From: Eudromia elegans
Taxonomy: Eukaryota; Chordata; Aves; Tinamiformes; Tinamidae
DNA: 64,000 bases
Assembly: GCA_003342815.1 (NCBI GenBank)
Contig: PTEX01000003.1
Span: 946,919-1,010,918 of the forward strand
Reading direction: 5' to 3'
In this document: positions 1 to 12,305 of the stretch, in pieces
Numbering within the stretch: position 1 is the first letter of the stretch
How the letters are laid out: the number at the start of each line of letters is the position of its first letter
Notes under the pieces: model-generated
What the model was told of the DNA's origin: nothing
The model's database searches: none
The model's input: only the letters and a program-made list of their open reading frames with translations
Made by a program: the position numbers and the translations under genes

Positions 1-3000
1 GACATAAACCTCTGAGGATTTTTAAGACTCTGACATGTATATTTGAAGGCCACAAATGCCAAAGAGGGCTTGAAGTACTGAAAAAATCAGTCTGATTTTA
101 TAGGAAAGTCTCAAGTCGATAGACAATGACAATATATATGAATGAAAAATAATTCTGGTAATGAGCATATATTTAAATATCATCAGAATTCAGTGACAGT
201 GAGTCACTGTTAAGTGTATAAAGCTGGTGGTTGTCAGTCGCAATGACTTCACTGAAAGCTTATATCATATTAGCGTTATAATTAAAGAATAAATAGAAAT
301 ATAGGCAGAAGAATGTTGCACTTGGGTAATGTGGGCATGAGCAGATGCTGGAGGCTTTGGAAATATGGAAGTTCTATTTAAGATTTTTTAAATGACAAGC
401 TCAAGTTCAGAGTTTTAATCATACCCTCCTCCGAGTGGTTGTAGCCCTGGTCAGCTTCTTTTCAGAGTTCTGCAAGGAAACAAAATGTTGTTAGGTGCTG
501 TTTTAATTTAGCTAAAGTATATTTTAAGCTAAATAAATCATTGAACATACTTAGTACCTGGATGTATAAAAATATCTTTTTTTTTCCTATTGTACTGAGA
601 GCAAAAGAAACTCTACTAATCTCACTTTCCTTTTTTACTAGCAGTGTAACACATGCTGGAAAAACCAGCCGTTTTCCAGAATACCGAATGTATACCACAG
701 TTTCGTATACATAAAAAAAAACCCTACTCACAACATTCACCAAATAGATTTTATATTTACATTGTGAGGATTACATAGTTAGAATAGTTTATATTTCAGA
801 AAGAAATAAATTCAAAACAACTCTTAGAAAATGAAAGTTAGCTTTTGCAGGTAGCAAACGTGTAAATGATAATCTTTATGGAAACACATGTAGGGAAATA
901 TATAAATGTTTGTGTAAATACGTGTGTTCCTGTGCCTTTACAAGCACTTACTTGATGAATGAACTCAATCCAGATGTATCTATTAGTATTTTTCATTATA
1001 TTTCATTTTAATTCATTTATTCATAGTTTTAACCTTTGTAAGAACATCAGTTATTTAAATGAGTAGAAGGTAAACCACATCAACAAAACTGCAGTGTTTA
1101 ATGTTGGAGATAACTGACATGCATGAAGTCATTGTATTAAAATACTGTTTTTCCTATTGTTTAGCACAGATGGTGCTGGTAATTAATATTGTGCTATTTT
1201 TTCATCAGGGGATTCCCTGATTACAAAATTCACGCAGTATGTAATAAACTGCTACATTACACCATATGAATAAATGATTTATGATTTATATATTTATTAA
1301 TGAGAAACCCATTATCTAAGACACAAATTATGTAATGTTCCAGAACTTAAGAGACATTGTTTGAAAAAATCATTTATTTTTTAAAAAGTCACTAACTACT
1401 TGCTTCTATCTTTTCTAAAGACCTTATATAAATGTTGTCTGAAACAGACCAAGGTAATTGGAGAATTGCATATAGGCAACCAAAACAGCTGTGAGGCTCC
1501 ACACATATTCTACCCCATGGCAGGTTTTTGCCCTGTAACGTATGCCTGGCGTGCCTTAGGCATATTGGGGAAGAATAAAGATGAGCATTTCCTCGTGCCC
1601 ATCATGGGGTGTCCCAACCTTTGCAATTCTCCCAGCTTCGTCATCAGATGAAGAGTATCTTCAACCATTTTCATCTGAATGAGGAGAGTTTTGAGACTTT
1701 CCTGCTGCTAAGCTTCATCTTGACCTTGGTGTCCTGATGTAATATGGGGCAAGTGAACACCCGGCCTGTGCTAGTCAATTTGGGAAGGAGAGAAAAAAAT
1801 CTCATTTACTGCTGCATACAAAAGACTTCTGCTCAGTGCCTGAAATGGGTCAGATCGCTGTGTTCCACAAAAATTACAGGTGGGGGACAGTTAATCTAAA
1901 TGTGGCTGGGACACAAGGCTGTAGTTGAGCCCCACTGGGTGTCCTGCTCAGCCAGATGTTGTCCCAGCACCTTTTCAAGCCCTGAAAGAAGCAGACTTCT
2001 TTTCCCAACACTCAGTTAAAATTCCCTTGTTTTGAGGATGAGCAAACTGTATTTCATCTTGTTCACATTTAGTTCACAGCTCACATTTTGAGACTAAAAA
2101 ATCTAGATACTCAACATGACATGTGAATAAAGCAGAAAACGGAATTAAAATTTCCTTATCAAGGGAAAAAGACATTTTTGTCTTGTGAGTCAGGATGCGT
2201 AAGTCCTAAGCAGCAGCACCTACCTCATACTTGATGCTACTAGCTACAGAAATCTTATTTCTTACTTAAAACAGTCATTTTTTTCTTAGCAAAATCCTAA
2301 TTACATTTACTGAAAAAATAAGTCATTTCCTGTATTCACTGAATTATACCATTATTCAGTTAAAATACATTTGAAAAGCATGTGTGATATAGTTTCTATC
2401 TCCAGTTTTTATTCTCTGGTATTAATATACTTCTTTTTGAAGATATGTGTAGATGGCTATAAAATAGATGAATACCATAATTAATGATCACACTTAATCA
2501 CTAATAGTAATGCAGTAGATAATTTGGGTGTACATCTGCACCATACCACATGTAGTCACCTTTAAAATATAAATTAATTCAAAAATCAATACCTTTTAGC
2601 TATTTTAACTTTTATAATCACTCTAAACTAAATTGAAGAGTACTTGGGTGTTATTTACATTTTCATGAGGCATTTTACATATTTCTTTCAAGATTTCTAT
2701 ACGGGTCTGCATTGCAGTAATGGGGATGACAAAATAATGTAGTTATAATGTAATTTGTAAGTAAATACATATTCACTTTAGAAACATGAAATTATTTTCC
2801 TCTTTAATGAATGTGTCTATAGTACGTTATGGTTCACAATCTACAAATTTACTGTGATAGCACTGGGTGCGAAGAATCTCTGTTTTTCTTTTTTTTTTCC
2901 AAGCAAACTGCATATACATTTGTGTGGGTTCTTTAAAGTCCCCTGATTTGTTAAGCTCTTACGGTGTGAATTTGAGCATTAGAATGCAGACAGTGTTTCT

Positions 3001-5109
3001 AAACCATAAACTTTTGGGGAGAAAAGCAGTATTTCAAAACAGACTAATACTGATACAGTGAATAATATTTATGTTTTGCTGCTTGGAAAACAACAAGTTT
3101 TTAAAAGAAACGTTTATCATGGAGCAATTAATCCAGCCTGTTAACTTTTTAATGGAAAGATGTTACAAGAACTGCAATAGTAGCTTTGCTTGTAAAGTAT
3201 CTTGCAAGTCTCAGTTCTCTATTAAATACTACTGTAATGTAAAATATTCTGTGTTTCAGATTTGCAATAGAACAATTTAAGGAAGACCTAATAATTCCTG
3301 GAAATAAAACAATAATAAAGCTCAAACAGATCACTGAGACTCTTCTCCTAAAGTGGAAAATGAATTGCTTAGGATTTTAGCTTTCCACAGGATTTTTCTT
3401 TACTGTTTTCTGCATAAAAATATTTAATGAATATAGGAGGTGAATGTGTAAATATCCAGCTTTAAGCTAGTATAATAATCTTTCTCTCAAAGCCATATTT
3501 GCCAAATACAATGTTGACTAGTTGCATAAAGAATATTAGTCCAAATCACAGAGGATTTTTTTTCTTAAATCAAAGTATTTGAATCACATACTAGTACTTA
3601 ATGTATTTGTATACAAAGCACTTTTTATTTTCCAATAATAGTGGAAGAATTTATAATGTGTAAACCAGAAAGCTTTCTACTGCAATATTTTTTACTTTAT
3701 GAGTCTGTTTTGACTAGCTGCTTTATTCCATAGTTGTTTATATTTTTTTATTTAAATCTAGTTACATGGCCTGTGTGTTGTGAGCATGAATAAGAATTAA
3801 AGAAGATTCAAGGCATCAGGAAATCAAAGTGTCATAAAAGTTGCTCATTCTTTTCAAGTCCTTTCTCGCAGCACACTCCTAACATAAGTCCCTTTAGTGG
3901 CCACAACTTTAAACAAGTGCAGGTTAGAGCTCTGCAGCCGTGGCTGCAGATCATGCGGCTTGAGCATCTTAGGGAAACTTTGTGTTTATAATCATTAACA
4001 AATACAACTGACATGTTGAGCCAAAATTAATTGTTTTGTGGGTTGTTTTTTTCCCAAAAAATATTCTGGTACGCATATAATGAATTTTGAGAGATAACAT
4101 GACAATGTGCTGTTCAGGCCTGTCATATTTTACCCTCTCAGACCAAAGAAGATTTTCCACTGAAGTCATGTGTTTCTTATTATCTTCTGAGTTACAAGAA
4201 AATTCTCCAAATATATGATTTATTTAAACAAATGAACACTTTTAAATAGATGGTCTTTATTTGGGAAATACCTGGTAAGGAATACAATTCAAATAAATTA
4301 AAAGTTAATATTTTATATCAGAACAAGTGAAGCTAAAGGCAAAAGACTTTTTGTACTTAAGGGAATAATAATTTTAGCAATATTATTATCTTTGGAATTG
4401 CACCATTAAACTTACTACATTGTGTTTGATTTTTAGGATCAATAAGCAGAGCATAACCTTCATTTATTTCATTAAACAATTAAAACAATTAAAAATGTGA
4501 CAGCTGAAAAATATGGCACTTCGGCGAAGTAACATTCTAAATCTCTACATGAAACCTCCTTGTTAAAGAAACGGCTTGAGAGTTATTGGCCACTGCTGTT
4601 CCAAACAAAGTATTGAGCATAAAACTGCTATAACTCAGGGTGATTTTCTACCTTGTTGTCTACAGCTGTCATCTGTATTTTTACTGATGGATTGCAGATT
4701 TTGATTATTCTCTTTAAGATATCAAAAAATATACAGGTATATTGTATATCTGATATATACATACATAAACATTTTTTATATAAAGTATAAATATACTGTG
4801 TATATGCAAACACACACATTTATAGTATATTTTAGTCTGAACTTTTTACCGAGTGCTTCAATGTTTGACAGTAGTGAGAGCTACGCATGCGGGTCTAGGA
4901 TAGCATATGGCCCGAGGTCCAGCTGGATGTCTGAGTATGTCATTCCAGACGCAGGTTTGGATTGCTCAGTAATTAGCAACTGACTGTTTAATATTGTTAA
5001 CTCATTTTTTCTTTGCAATTCATGTCCTGCTTTTCAAAATTCTAAAAGCACAAATTGTGCCGGTGCCAGCAAAAAAATAATAGTAATGAGCTCATTTCCA
5101 TAGCATTGG
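1..5109. other. AT-rich non-coding DNA, no gene seen
   Basis: About 5 kb of AT-rich sequence in which every frame on both strands is broken at short intervals. The longest open frames are under 100 codons, have low-complexity composition and resemble no family I know. There is no CR1, tRNA or long tandem repeat. Scattered TAATTA/ATTA words and AATAAA hexamers are expected at this base composition. I see nothing that supports an exon. Confidence 0.6.
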
Positions 5110-5860
5110 ACCCATTTTCATGCTGACTGATGATGGTTTCCAAAACGGAGTTTTACTGGCAAACAGGGTCTTGCTAGCATTGTCCTTCCAAATGCCTGGA
5201 GGAAATAATCCCAGGTTTCAAATGGAAAAATAAAAAATATGCTCAGTTCTGAGTAGGTTTTAGCTTTACTTTTGTTTTGAGCTGCAATGGCCCATAGGAA
5301 ATGTAGCTTTGGAAAAATTGGATTTTTCTTTGTTAGCAGTTTGAAGTCATTTTGTTCCTGCTCATTAGATGCCACAGATTCAGACAGTTGGGCTCTCTTG
5401 CTCTCTCTCACTGAGGCAAAGAGACTTACTGTGATTTATCAAATGTTGGCAACTCTGCAGCTTCGCCTTTTCTCTTCCCAGCCTGCAATCTGCCTCTGAA
5501 CAAATCTGCAGTGGAAAGTTTTTCCTCTAGTGATTGCGCTTTATTATCGAGGAATATCTGTAAACAAGCAAAAGAGTAGAGATGCAACATCGACAAGGAA
5601 ATGGCCTACAGCTCGTTCTTGGGTTTTACCTGAGGACAAATACCAATTATTTAATGAAGGGCCATCTTCTCTTGCAATAGACAGGAAATCCTTCTCCCTT
5701 GTTTCTGGATTTGCCTTTTTTGTGTCCGCATCTATTCACTCTTTTAGTTTTGGAACAGATGCCCTCCTTTTATTTGCCAAAGGCAATCTTCCATCCTCAA
5801 ATCCTATCTTGAAGTACTGTTCTGGAAAGCCCATCTGAATGCAGCAGGATTCCTGCCCTG
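5110..5860. promoter_or_regulatory. Candidate conserved non-coding block
   Basis: This block differs in texture from its surroundings: moderate GC, no simple repeats, no transposon signature and a high density of non-repetitive words. It is partly open on both strands (minus 5118-5411, plus 5530-5838), but the predicted peptides look like no family and the two strands overlap, so coding is unlikely. Texture of this kind is common in vertebrate enhancers within gene deserts. The call is inference only; no alignment was possible. Confidence 0.22.
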
Positions 5861-7344
5861 CTTCATTTATATATCACTGACAGGGAATGCTACAAAGAGT
5901 TCTTTCTGTCTCTGGTTTCTCAGCTCCTGTGTCCAAGCTAAACAGCCCCAGAGCAGGAGAGGATGGGTGAACCTGATTTGATTTTGCAGATCTCAACAAA
6001 TAATAAAATATCTAGGTGAGTGTATAAAGCACACAATGGCATTCCTGATTCCAGGAAATATTATTTCTTCTCTGCCATAAACATTAGCCAAATGTTGAAT
6101 GTATTTACAGACTTTCCATGCAAATATCCTTGTGTGGTTATATTATACTGTGAAAAATTATGGCATGCAGACTTTCTTTTAATGCAATGGTAAAAATTCT
6201 TGTACTGTGCCTCATGGTAGCTTCCATCCCTGTAAATTCTTACACATATTTTTCTAATATAGCCAACACCTTTTTAGTTCTGTGCCAGCACTATGCAAAA
6301 AATGTGGTGTACCTTGCAAGTCAACTCAACATTTCTCTATTACCTTCTTTTTCTTTAAGAGAGGTTCTGGTATTCACTGGAAATAGTCCATCATTTTGCT
6401 TTTATACAACTAAGGAGTTTAATATTTTACATGTTTTTGTCCTCTCTACAAATGCAGAGAGGAAAAAAACTATGGGAGAAATTTTCTTGGGTCTATCACT
6501 GTGAATTTCATCAATACCTTGTTGACCATATTGCAGTATCTGAATATCTCAGATATTCTACACACATTTGTATTCCCTCAGACTCTAAACAGTTATCTCA
6601 GAAGGAAGAGTTATCAGTGTGTGATAACATCTGGCAAGTTATTTCTTCACTAGTGCTGATATGAGTTCATTCTGAAAGTTAGAGATGAAAGGTACGTTTT
6701 TGTCTAGGATATAAAGTGAAAATGCAAATCTATTGATAATAAAATGAAATGTGACATATATCCAGCTGGATTTCTTATTCCTATTTGCTCTCCTCAGGGC
6801 TGCCCAGGAAGCCCATACTGCCACATATCCATAGGACAAGTTTACCTGTGCAGCATAGTTGGACTGATTACCTCTAAGGGCAAAGATTGTTTGAAGACCC
6901 CCAGAAAGGCTCCTCTCCAAAGCCAGTCAGCCATTGCATTTACCCACTCATGTTTATGGGAGGGTAGTTTGGTACAGCATTTTGTTTACTTGCTTTCTAA
7001 GGGTCTTAATGGGGCATATATTACAATTGGTTTCTCTAGGCTTCTTGCTAATTAAAACACTCGACACCAATAACTTAACATGTCTCTTGCAGCATAATGA
7101 AGAACAGGTAGGCACAAAGAGTCCAAGTATTGGACGGATGGACAGACAATAAAACTCTTGCATTTAGAATGCAGGCTGACAAATTCCTATACATTCTATG
7201 ACATTGAGTAGGATCCTGGTCTACCAGTTGACCAGATCAGATATTTCCTCAAATCCATGGTTTATGCTGTAGCTTTATCATGTAGTCCATTATGGAAAGG
7301 GCATACAGCCTGGAAATGCACACAGTACACAAACACAGAAGCAT
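5861..7344. other. Non-coding DNA, no gene seen
   Basis: Mixed-composition non-coding DNA between the candidate regulatory block and the CR1 insertion. Overlapping open frames of 70-115 codons occur on both strands around 6160-7160, but none has recognisable domains or coding-like composition, and opposite-strand frames overlap. I see no repeat signature. Confidence 0.5.
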
Positions 7345-8043
7345 TAACAGAATACTTAAGGTTGGAAGGGACCTCTAGGGGTCATCTAGTCCAACCCCCC
7401 TGCACACGCAGGGTCCCCTACAGCATGTGGCACAGGGTGATGTCCAGGCGGGTTTTGAAGATCTCCAGAGAAGGAGACTCCACCACCTCTCTGGGCAGCC
7501 TGTTCCAGTGCTCTGTCACCCTCACTGCTAAGAAGTTCTTCCTCAAGTTCCTGTGGAACTTTTTGGAGCTTCAATTTGCAGCCATTTCCTCTAGTCCTAT
7601 TGCTGGCTACCACTGAGAAGAGGCCAGCCCCCTCCTCCTCACTCCCTCCCTTGAGATACTTGTATACACTGATGAGGTCCCCTCTCAGTCTTCTCTTCTC
7701 CAGGCTGAAGAGGCCCAGCTCTCTCAGCCTTTCCTCATAGGGCAGATGTTCCAGGCCCCTAATCATCTTTGTGGCCCTGCGCTGGACTCTCTCTAGCAGC
7801 TCCACATCCCTCCTGCACTGGGGAGCCCAGAACTGCACACAGTACTCGAGGTGCGGCCTCACCAGGGCTGAGCAGAGGGGCAGAATCACCTCCCTCGACC
7901 TGCTGGAGANGCTCTGCTTAATGCACCCCAGGATCCCACTGGCCTTCTTGGCCACGAGGGCACACTGCTGCCTCATGGTCAACTTGTCGTCCACCATGAC
8001 GCTCAGGTCTCTCTCTGTGGAGCTGCCATCTTTCTTGGCATAG
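7345..8043 (-). mobile_element. 5'-truncated CR1 LINE (3' end on the left)
   Basis: An avian CR1 non-LTR retrotransposon fragment of about 700 bp. Read on the minus strand it covers the last part of the ORF2 reverse-transcriptase polyprotein and the short 3' tail. The plus-strand block starting near 7360 (GGTTGGAAGGGACCTCTAG, then TCTAGTCCAACCCCCCTGC) is the CR1 3' hallmark in reverse complement. The terminal octamer microsatellite is degenerate here (AACAGAATACTTAAGG) rather than a clean repeat. The 5' side fades out near 8043, as expected for target-primed reverse transcription that stopped early. The assembly has one undetermined base (N) at 7910 inside it. This is the longest and most informative of the CR1 copies in the window. 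Confidence 0.95.
7386..7997 (-). pseudogene. CR1 ORF2 C-terminal fragment, frameshifted
   Basis: The open frame on the minus strand carries the C-terminal region of CR1 ORF2, after the catalytic reverse-transcriptase core. It includes the family-typical stretches [76 protein letters not shown] and [13 protein letters not shown]. After about residue 143 the reading moves to a wrong frame. The copy at 40920 has four Ts at the equivalent place, whereas this one has five (7560-7564), so a single-base insertion explains the shift. No endonuclease or catalytic RT motifs are present, so the fragment cannot encode a working enzyme. Confidence 0.93.
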
Positions 8044-10149
8044 AATTGCTGTGTAACTCCCTAGATGTTCCCCAATACATTAAAAAGACTTTATATACTG
8101 CACGAAGATAGAATTCCTAATTAAACAGTGTGCAATTTTTGGAAGGAGCAATTTACAATCAGTTGTAATATCTTTAAACTTAGTGTCAGTTTATAAAATT
8201 GAGATAAACTCTGAGCTTGACATCACAAACATTTAATCTGCACTGAACTAAGACTCCTAAACTAAGGTAACGTATGTGGTTAGCAATGATCTCAGTTTTT
8301 TGGCTACATATTAGTTTTCTATAAAGCCAATTAAATGGAGAGACTGATGAGAAGGAGCCTGAGAAATCTTCCATTTATCATTTAAAAAAAAAATGGTGGT
8401 ATATAAATTACTGAGAGATCACTCTGTGCTGCCACCACCCTTTTTTACCCTCTATGCAGTGTGATAAAGCAGTGACCTCTCGCACTCTTTTCTTGTGTAA
8501 GAAGCATTCACCCTATACAATCATGCCAAAAACTCTAGTAGTGGAGGAATCAGGGTAGTTAAATCAATAAGAAAATGTTTTAACTTTTTTGTGTAAAAAA
8601 TTGTGGTGTACTTAGTACAACACAACATTCAATACAATATACCCACACATAAAAACTATCACTGTAAAAGAATAATTTATAGTTACTTACAAAATAATAG
8701 TTTATAATAATTATTTAAGTGAACAACAGGATAAGAATACAAAAGTAGGGTTTCACTGTAAAAATGCCTATGATACATATATTTGGAATTCATAACTATG
8801 ATTTACAGTTTAAATAAGTTTACGATGCTTAAAATATCATAGGTGTGCATAAAATAAAGGAAACATTTAAAGTCTATGCTACACTTTTTTGCGAGAAAAA
8901 AATGTTCATTGTAAAAGATCAACACTGACTTTAGTGCAAGGGTAATTAAAGCATATTTTAGTAATCAAATTATAGTGAAATGCAGGTGCTACTGAAGGCA
9001 ATAAGGGTTTTGTGACTGACTTCAAAAGACTTAGGATTTTACTGTAACAAATGAGGAAATTCTGTGGTTATATGCTATTCATGTAATCTGCATACTCTTA
9101 TTTTTTTCCAAATCATATAGAAAACAAATAGTTATTTTCACTAAAAAATATTGCATGATTAGAAATTCATATTTCAATCACTTTTTAAATCTATCTGTTA
9201 ACTTATTCTTTCAGTCCACAGACACATGCAGAAAAGGCATAGAGATTTCTCTTTTTTTAGAAATTATATTTATTTGCTAAATATAAAATTCCAGAGATAA
9301 TTTTTAAAAAATTGTTTCATTTAAATGTGGTTTCAAATATTTGTCTAATTACCTTACAGCGTCAAATGTAAGCATAAGGAGTTTCTCTTAAGAAGCATAT
9401 TTAAACATTTCGCTTTTACAAAAATGGCACTATTAAAATTGTAGCATGCCACAAATATCCTCAAATTCAGTAGAGCCTTAGAAGCGTCAATCATTCCGAA
9501 GCAACTGGAAAACCTTCTTTGTTCTCTCTCTGCTATATAGAAACATATCCTAGCAGGATCACCAGACATTTTTATATGGTGCAGTTCACTGCTTGCAAAT
9601 CCAAACTGGAATACGGACATCGTGTTTACTGGCTGGCGACACACATTTCCTAGCAAGTGCTAATAATATATGGTAAGATGGTCCATCATGTATTAAGATC
9701 ATTGTTTTGTAACTGAAGCAGATGTTGCCACAAATATCACTGCTTTCCTGTATGTCCTTTTTCTTGCTCCAATGTATGCCTGCCAGTTATTCTTTTTTTT
9801 CCTTTTTCTCTTCCCATTTCTCTCCTACGTATGGTTAAAATGAGCGAGATCTGCTTAATAACGACACAGATTTCCTAACAGCTAAATCTTCATTTGCAGT
9901 CAGCGTAGCAACTTTTCCCCCTCTGTTAACTGTGAGTGTCAACATTACCTTGTACAACAGCGTAAATTGCTGATTTCGAGCATATGGACATGGAATGCCA
10001 GATACTGTGTGGCTTAGCTCAGGCATTAAAGAAATCTCTCAGTGTTGCTGAATGCTGCCGCTTTCTAGGGTCGAGCAAATGAAGGATGCGAATTTCGTGG
10101 TAGAGAAACAAAAGAAGAGGAATATTGGGATTTTGGTAATAGCTTAGGG

Positions 10150-10166
10150 AAAAAAAAAAAAAAAAA
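10150..10166. repeat. Poly(A) run, 17 A
   Basis: An uninterrupted run of 17 adenines followed by GAGG. There is no target-site duplication or retroposed body to its left that I can recognise, so it is probably an A-rich simple repeat rather than the tail of a processed copy. Confidence 0.9.
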
Positions 10167-10403
10167 GAGGCAAAGTCCTAGCTCTCCACTAGCTCTCGTT
10201 ATTCCAAGTGCAGTACCAGCCTCCTATGGAAAGCAGCTGAGTCCTTTCGAAATGTAAGTACAATCCACAAGAGCTGCTGCAAAATAACAAAACACGTTAC
10301 ATGCTGTAGATGGGGGAACCCAGCATCTCTAAATGTAATAAAGCTGCTAGGAAATTTAAGGTAACTTTGTGAAAGATGGAAAAGGATAAACTCTTTATTT
10401 TTA

Positions 10404-10436
10404 TTTTTTTTATATATATATATATATATATGTATG
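10404..10436. repeat. T-run plus (TA)n microsatellite
   Basis: A T-rich run leads into about ten uninterrupted TA dinucleotides (10411-10431) and then TGTATGTG. This is a typical slippage-prone tract, expected to vary in length between individuals. Confidence 0.9.
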
Positions 10437-10859
10437 TGCTGGCTCTTAAAAATTTTAAAAAAACCCTCCTGGACAAAGTCTAAATATGCCCTTCTAAGTT
10501 TGTCTTCTTTAAGTATCCTAAATAGGAGTCTGTGACACTGAGTACATTGTTTAAAGACTACTTCAGGATGGTTAAGAAGAGGATGATATAATCTAAATAT
10601 GTGATAAAAAGAGATTACTGGTACATATAATATTCCTCACTGGCAGGCATTCCTATCATGTCATATCAAAGTCTAGCAAAATGTTGAAAGTTAGAAATGT
10701 TATCTAGCATTAGCAGGCATTTAAGGAACGTCTCTTGAATATTTCTAGCATAAAAAAGTATTTCATGTGATGTAAATGAATGGTAATTTTCTGACTTTAA
10801 AAGAGAACTGTGCCAGTACATTTCAGCATTCTGGACCCAATTCTGCAAACATGGAGATG

Positions 10860-11240
10860 CTTTCAATTTGCTCTGCCTGCCTTCCCGCCTTAGATGGCTG
10901 CGATTGCAGCAAAATTAATCCATTTAAAAATCTGCGGCTTAAACTTAAGGATTTTCAGTTTTTTTCCCTCTCTCTTTTTTTTCTTAGAATATCAATAAGT
11001 TCCAATTGAAGAGCGGATTCTTTTGCAATTCAGGCATGTGCCGGCGATAACGGGCGAGTTGGCATGAAGAGAGGCAGAGATGGATTAATTATGCAGAGAA
11101 CATGGAAATTCTGCTTATCATCGGCTAGCAAAGGAGCCCAGCTCACATAATCAGCAAACGAAGGGAGAGAAAAAAATAACAATGCAATGGCACCTTCCAG
11201 CCCATCATCAGGATTTTTTCTACCCCCTTGTAATTAAAAA
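10860..11240. promoter_or_regulatory. Candidate enhancer-like conserved block
   Basis: A non-repetitive block with homeodomain/POU-like words close together: ATTAATTATGCA at 11084-11095, followed by AACATGGAAATTC and GCTTATCATCGG. It also has unusually CpG-containing sequence for this neighbourhood (the GGCGATAACGGGCGAG region near 11043). The frames are short and inconsistent with an exon. This density of distinct factor-like words without transposon ancestry is what developmental enhancers look like. Function and conservation are inferred, not shown. Confidence 0.3.
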
Positions 11241-11988
11241 ATAACATACACTTATAGCCCTATCTCCTGTGCAGGCAAGGAGTGGATGTCCACAAAATAA
11301 TTGCACTGGGATATTAGAGCTGGGAACAAGGGCTGTCCATTCCTGCTATCCCTTCCTCTCTCCCTCCCACTCTCTCTCGCGTTTCTGGCCTCTACGAGGC
11401 ACTTTCCTTCCGTCTGCATTCGGAATCAGATGAATGTCTCAGGTGACATCCTATCTCAGGGTCCATAAGTCCCAAACCTCACCCTTATCATGATTCAAGC
11501 AAACATGTATATGATAAATATTTGAAGTGCTGAAGCAGTGGGGTTTTATCCCGATCACCTGTGAGCTATCTGTAGAAAATCACATTGATGAAAACCTTTC
11601 CAAATAGTCATTTTGAGTTACAAAATAGACTGATTAGAAGGGTTTCTTTTGTTGTTCTTATTTCACTTTTGCACAAAGAAGATTGTGTTGCCTGTAAAGT
11701 TCTTTTTTTTTTTTGGTCTTATGCTCTTTTAAGCACAAGTTTTAAAAATATAGAAAGTAACAAATCTGTTGTTCAGCTGAAATGATGGTTGTTTAGTAAG
11801 GTTCAGGAACGATATTTGAGGTGAACCGTGAAACAAACGGAAGAAATCTGTTTATTGTAAAAAAAAAAAAAAATTCTAAATTTGTTATTGTTCTCCTTAC
11901 AAATTATATAACTTGTGACGACAAATTAAGATGCAAAGATTATCCCTTACAATTTCGCACCCCAGGCCGAATGTTCTGTGAATGTGTT
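11241..11988. other. Non-coding DNA, possible regulatory texture at 11360-11580
   Basis: No gene is visible. The part from 11360 to 11580 is moderate-GC and non-repetitive, and could continue the enhancer-like block to its left. The remainder is AT-rich and includes a 15-A run at 11859-11873. Nothing supports an exon. Confidence 0.35.
11859..11873. repeat. Poly(A) run, 15 A
   Basis: Fifteen consecutive adenines in AT-rich DNA with no recognisable retroposed sequence upstream; a simple low-complexity tract. Confidence 0.85.
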
Positions 11989-12059
11989 TTGCCTCTTTTG
12001 CATCCATCTATTTTGTTGCCCACTGCTTGCTACAAGTCACGTTCCTGGACTTCCCGAGC

Positions 12060-12305
12060 CCCTGTGTCCCTCCCCGCAGACTCATTGGTCAGCAAGGGAA
12101 GCAGAACAGAGAGAAGGAAGCTCGGAGTGGCAAAACATTATGCAAGGAGGGAGGGAGAGCAGTAGGCCAGGATTATAAAGCTGGCTGTCTTTGGAAATTT
12201 AATTTATTCATAGAGTTCCTCCCGAGCAGGGGACAAGTGGGGGCGCAGTTTGCACACCAGAAAACGGCCTCCTGGGGACATCGATGCCAACTGATTCTTT
12301 ACTAA
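12060..12305 (+). promoter_or_regulatory. Candidate promoter-like arrangement (CCAAT/C-EBP/TATA)
   Basis: Three promoter-type words occur in a plausible order on the plus strand: an inverted CCAAT box (ATTGG, 12084-12088), a C/EBP-like TTATGCAA (12138-12145) and TATAAAG (12174-12180). The CCAAT-to-TATA spacing is about 86 bp, so a start site near 12205 would put both at conventional distances. The segment is GC-richer than its flanks. No clear first exon, CpG island or downstream gene follows, so this may be coincidence or part of an enhancer. Confidence 0.22.

Larger units (their letters stand above)
8044..10859. other. AT-rich non-coding DNA, no gene seen
   Basis: Strongly AT-rich, without long open frames. 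A minus-strand frame at 9354-9656 (100 codons) has no recognisable content. The part from about 9450 to 10100 is less AT-rich and non-repetitive and might contain a regulatory element, but no specific motif arrangement stands out. Low-complexity tracts at 10150 and 10410 are listed separately. Confidence 0.5.

Noticed and set aside
5118..5838. Opposite-strand open frames as exons
   Set aside because: The frames overlap on both strands with no shared boundary and no splice consensus; better explained as moderate-GC non-coding DNA.
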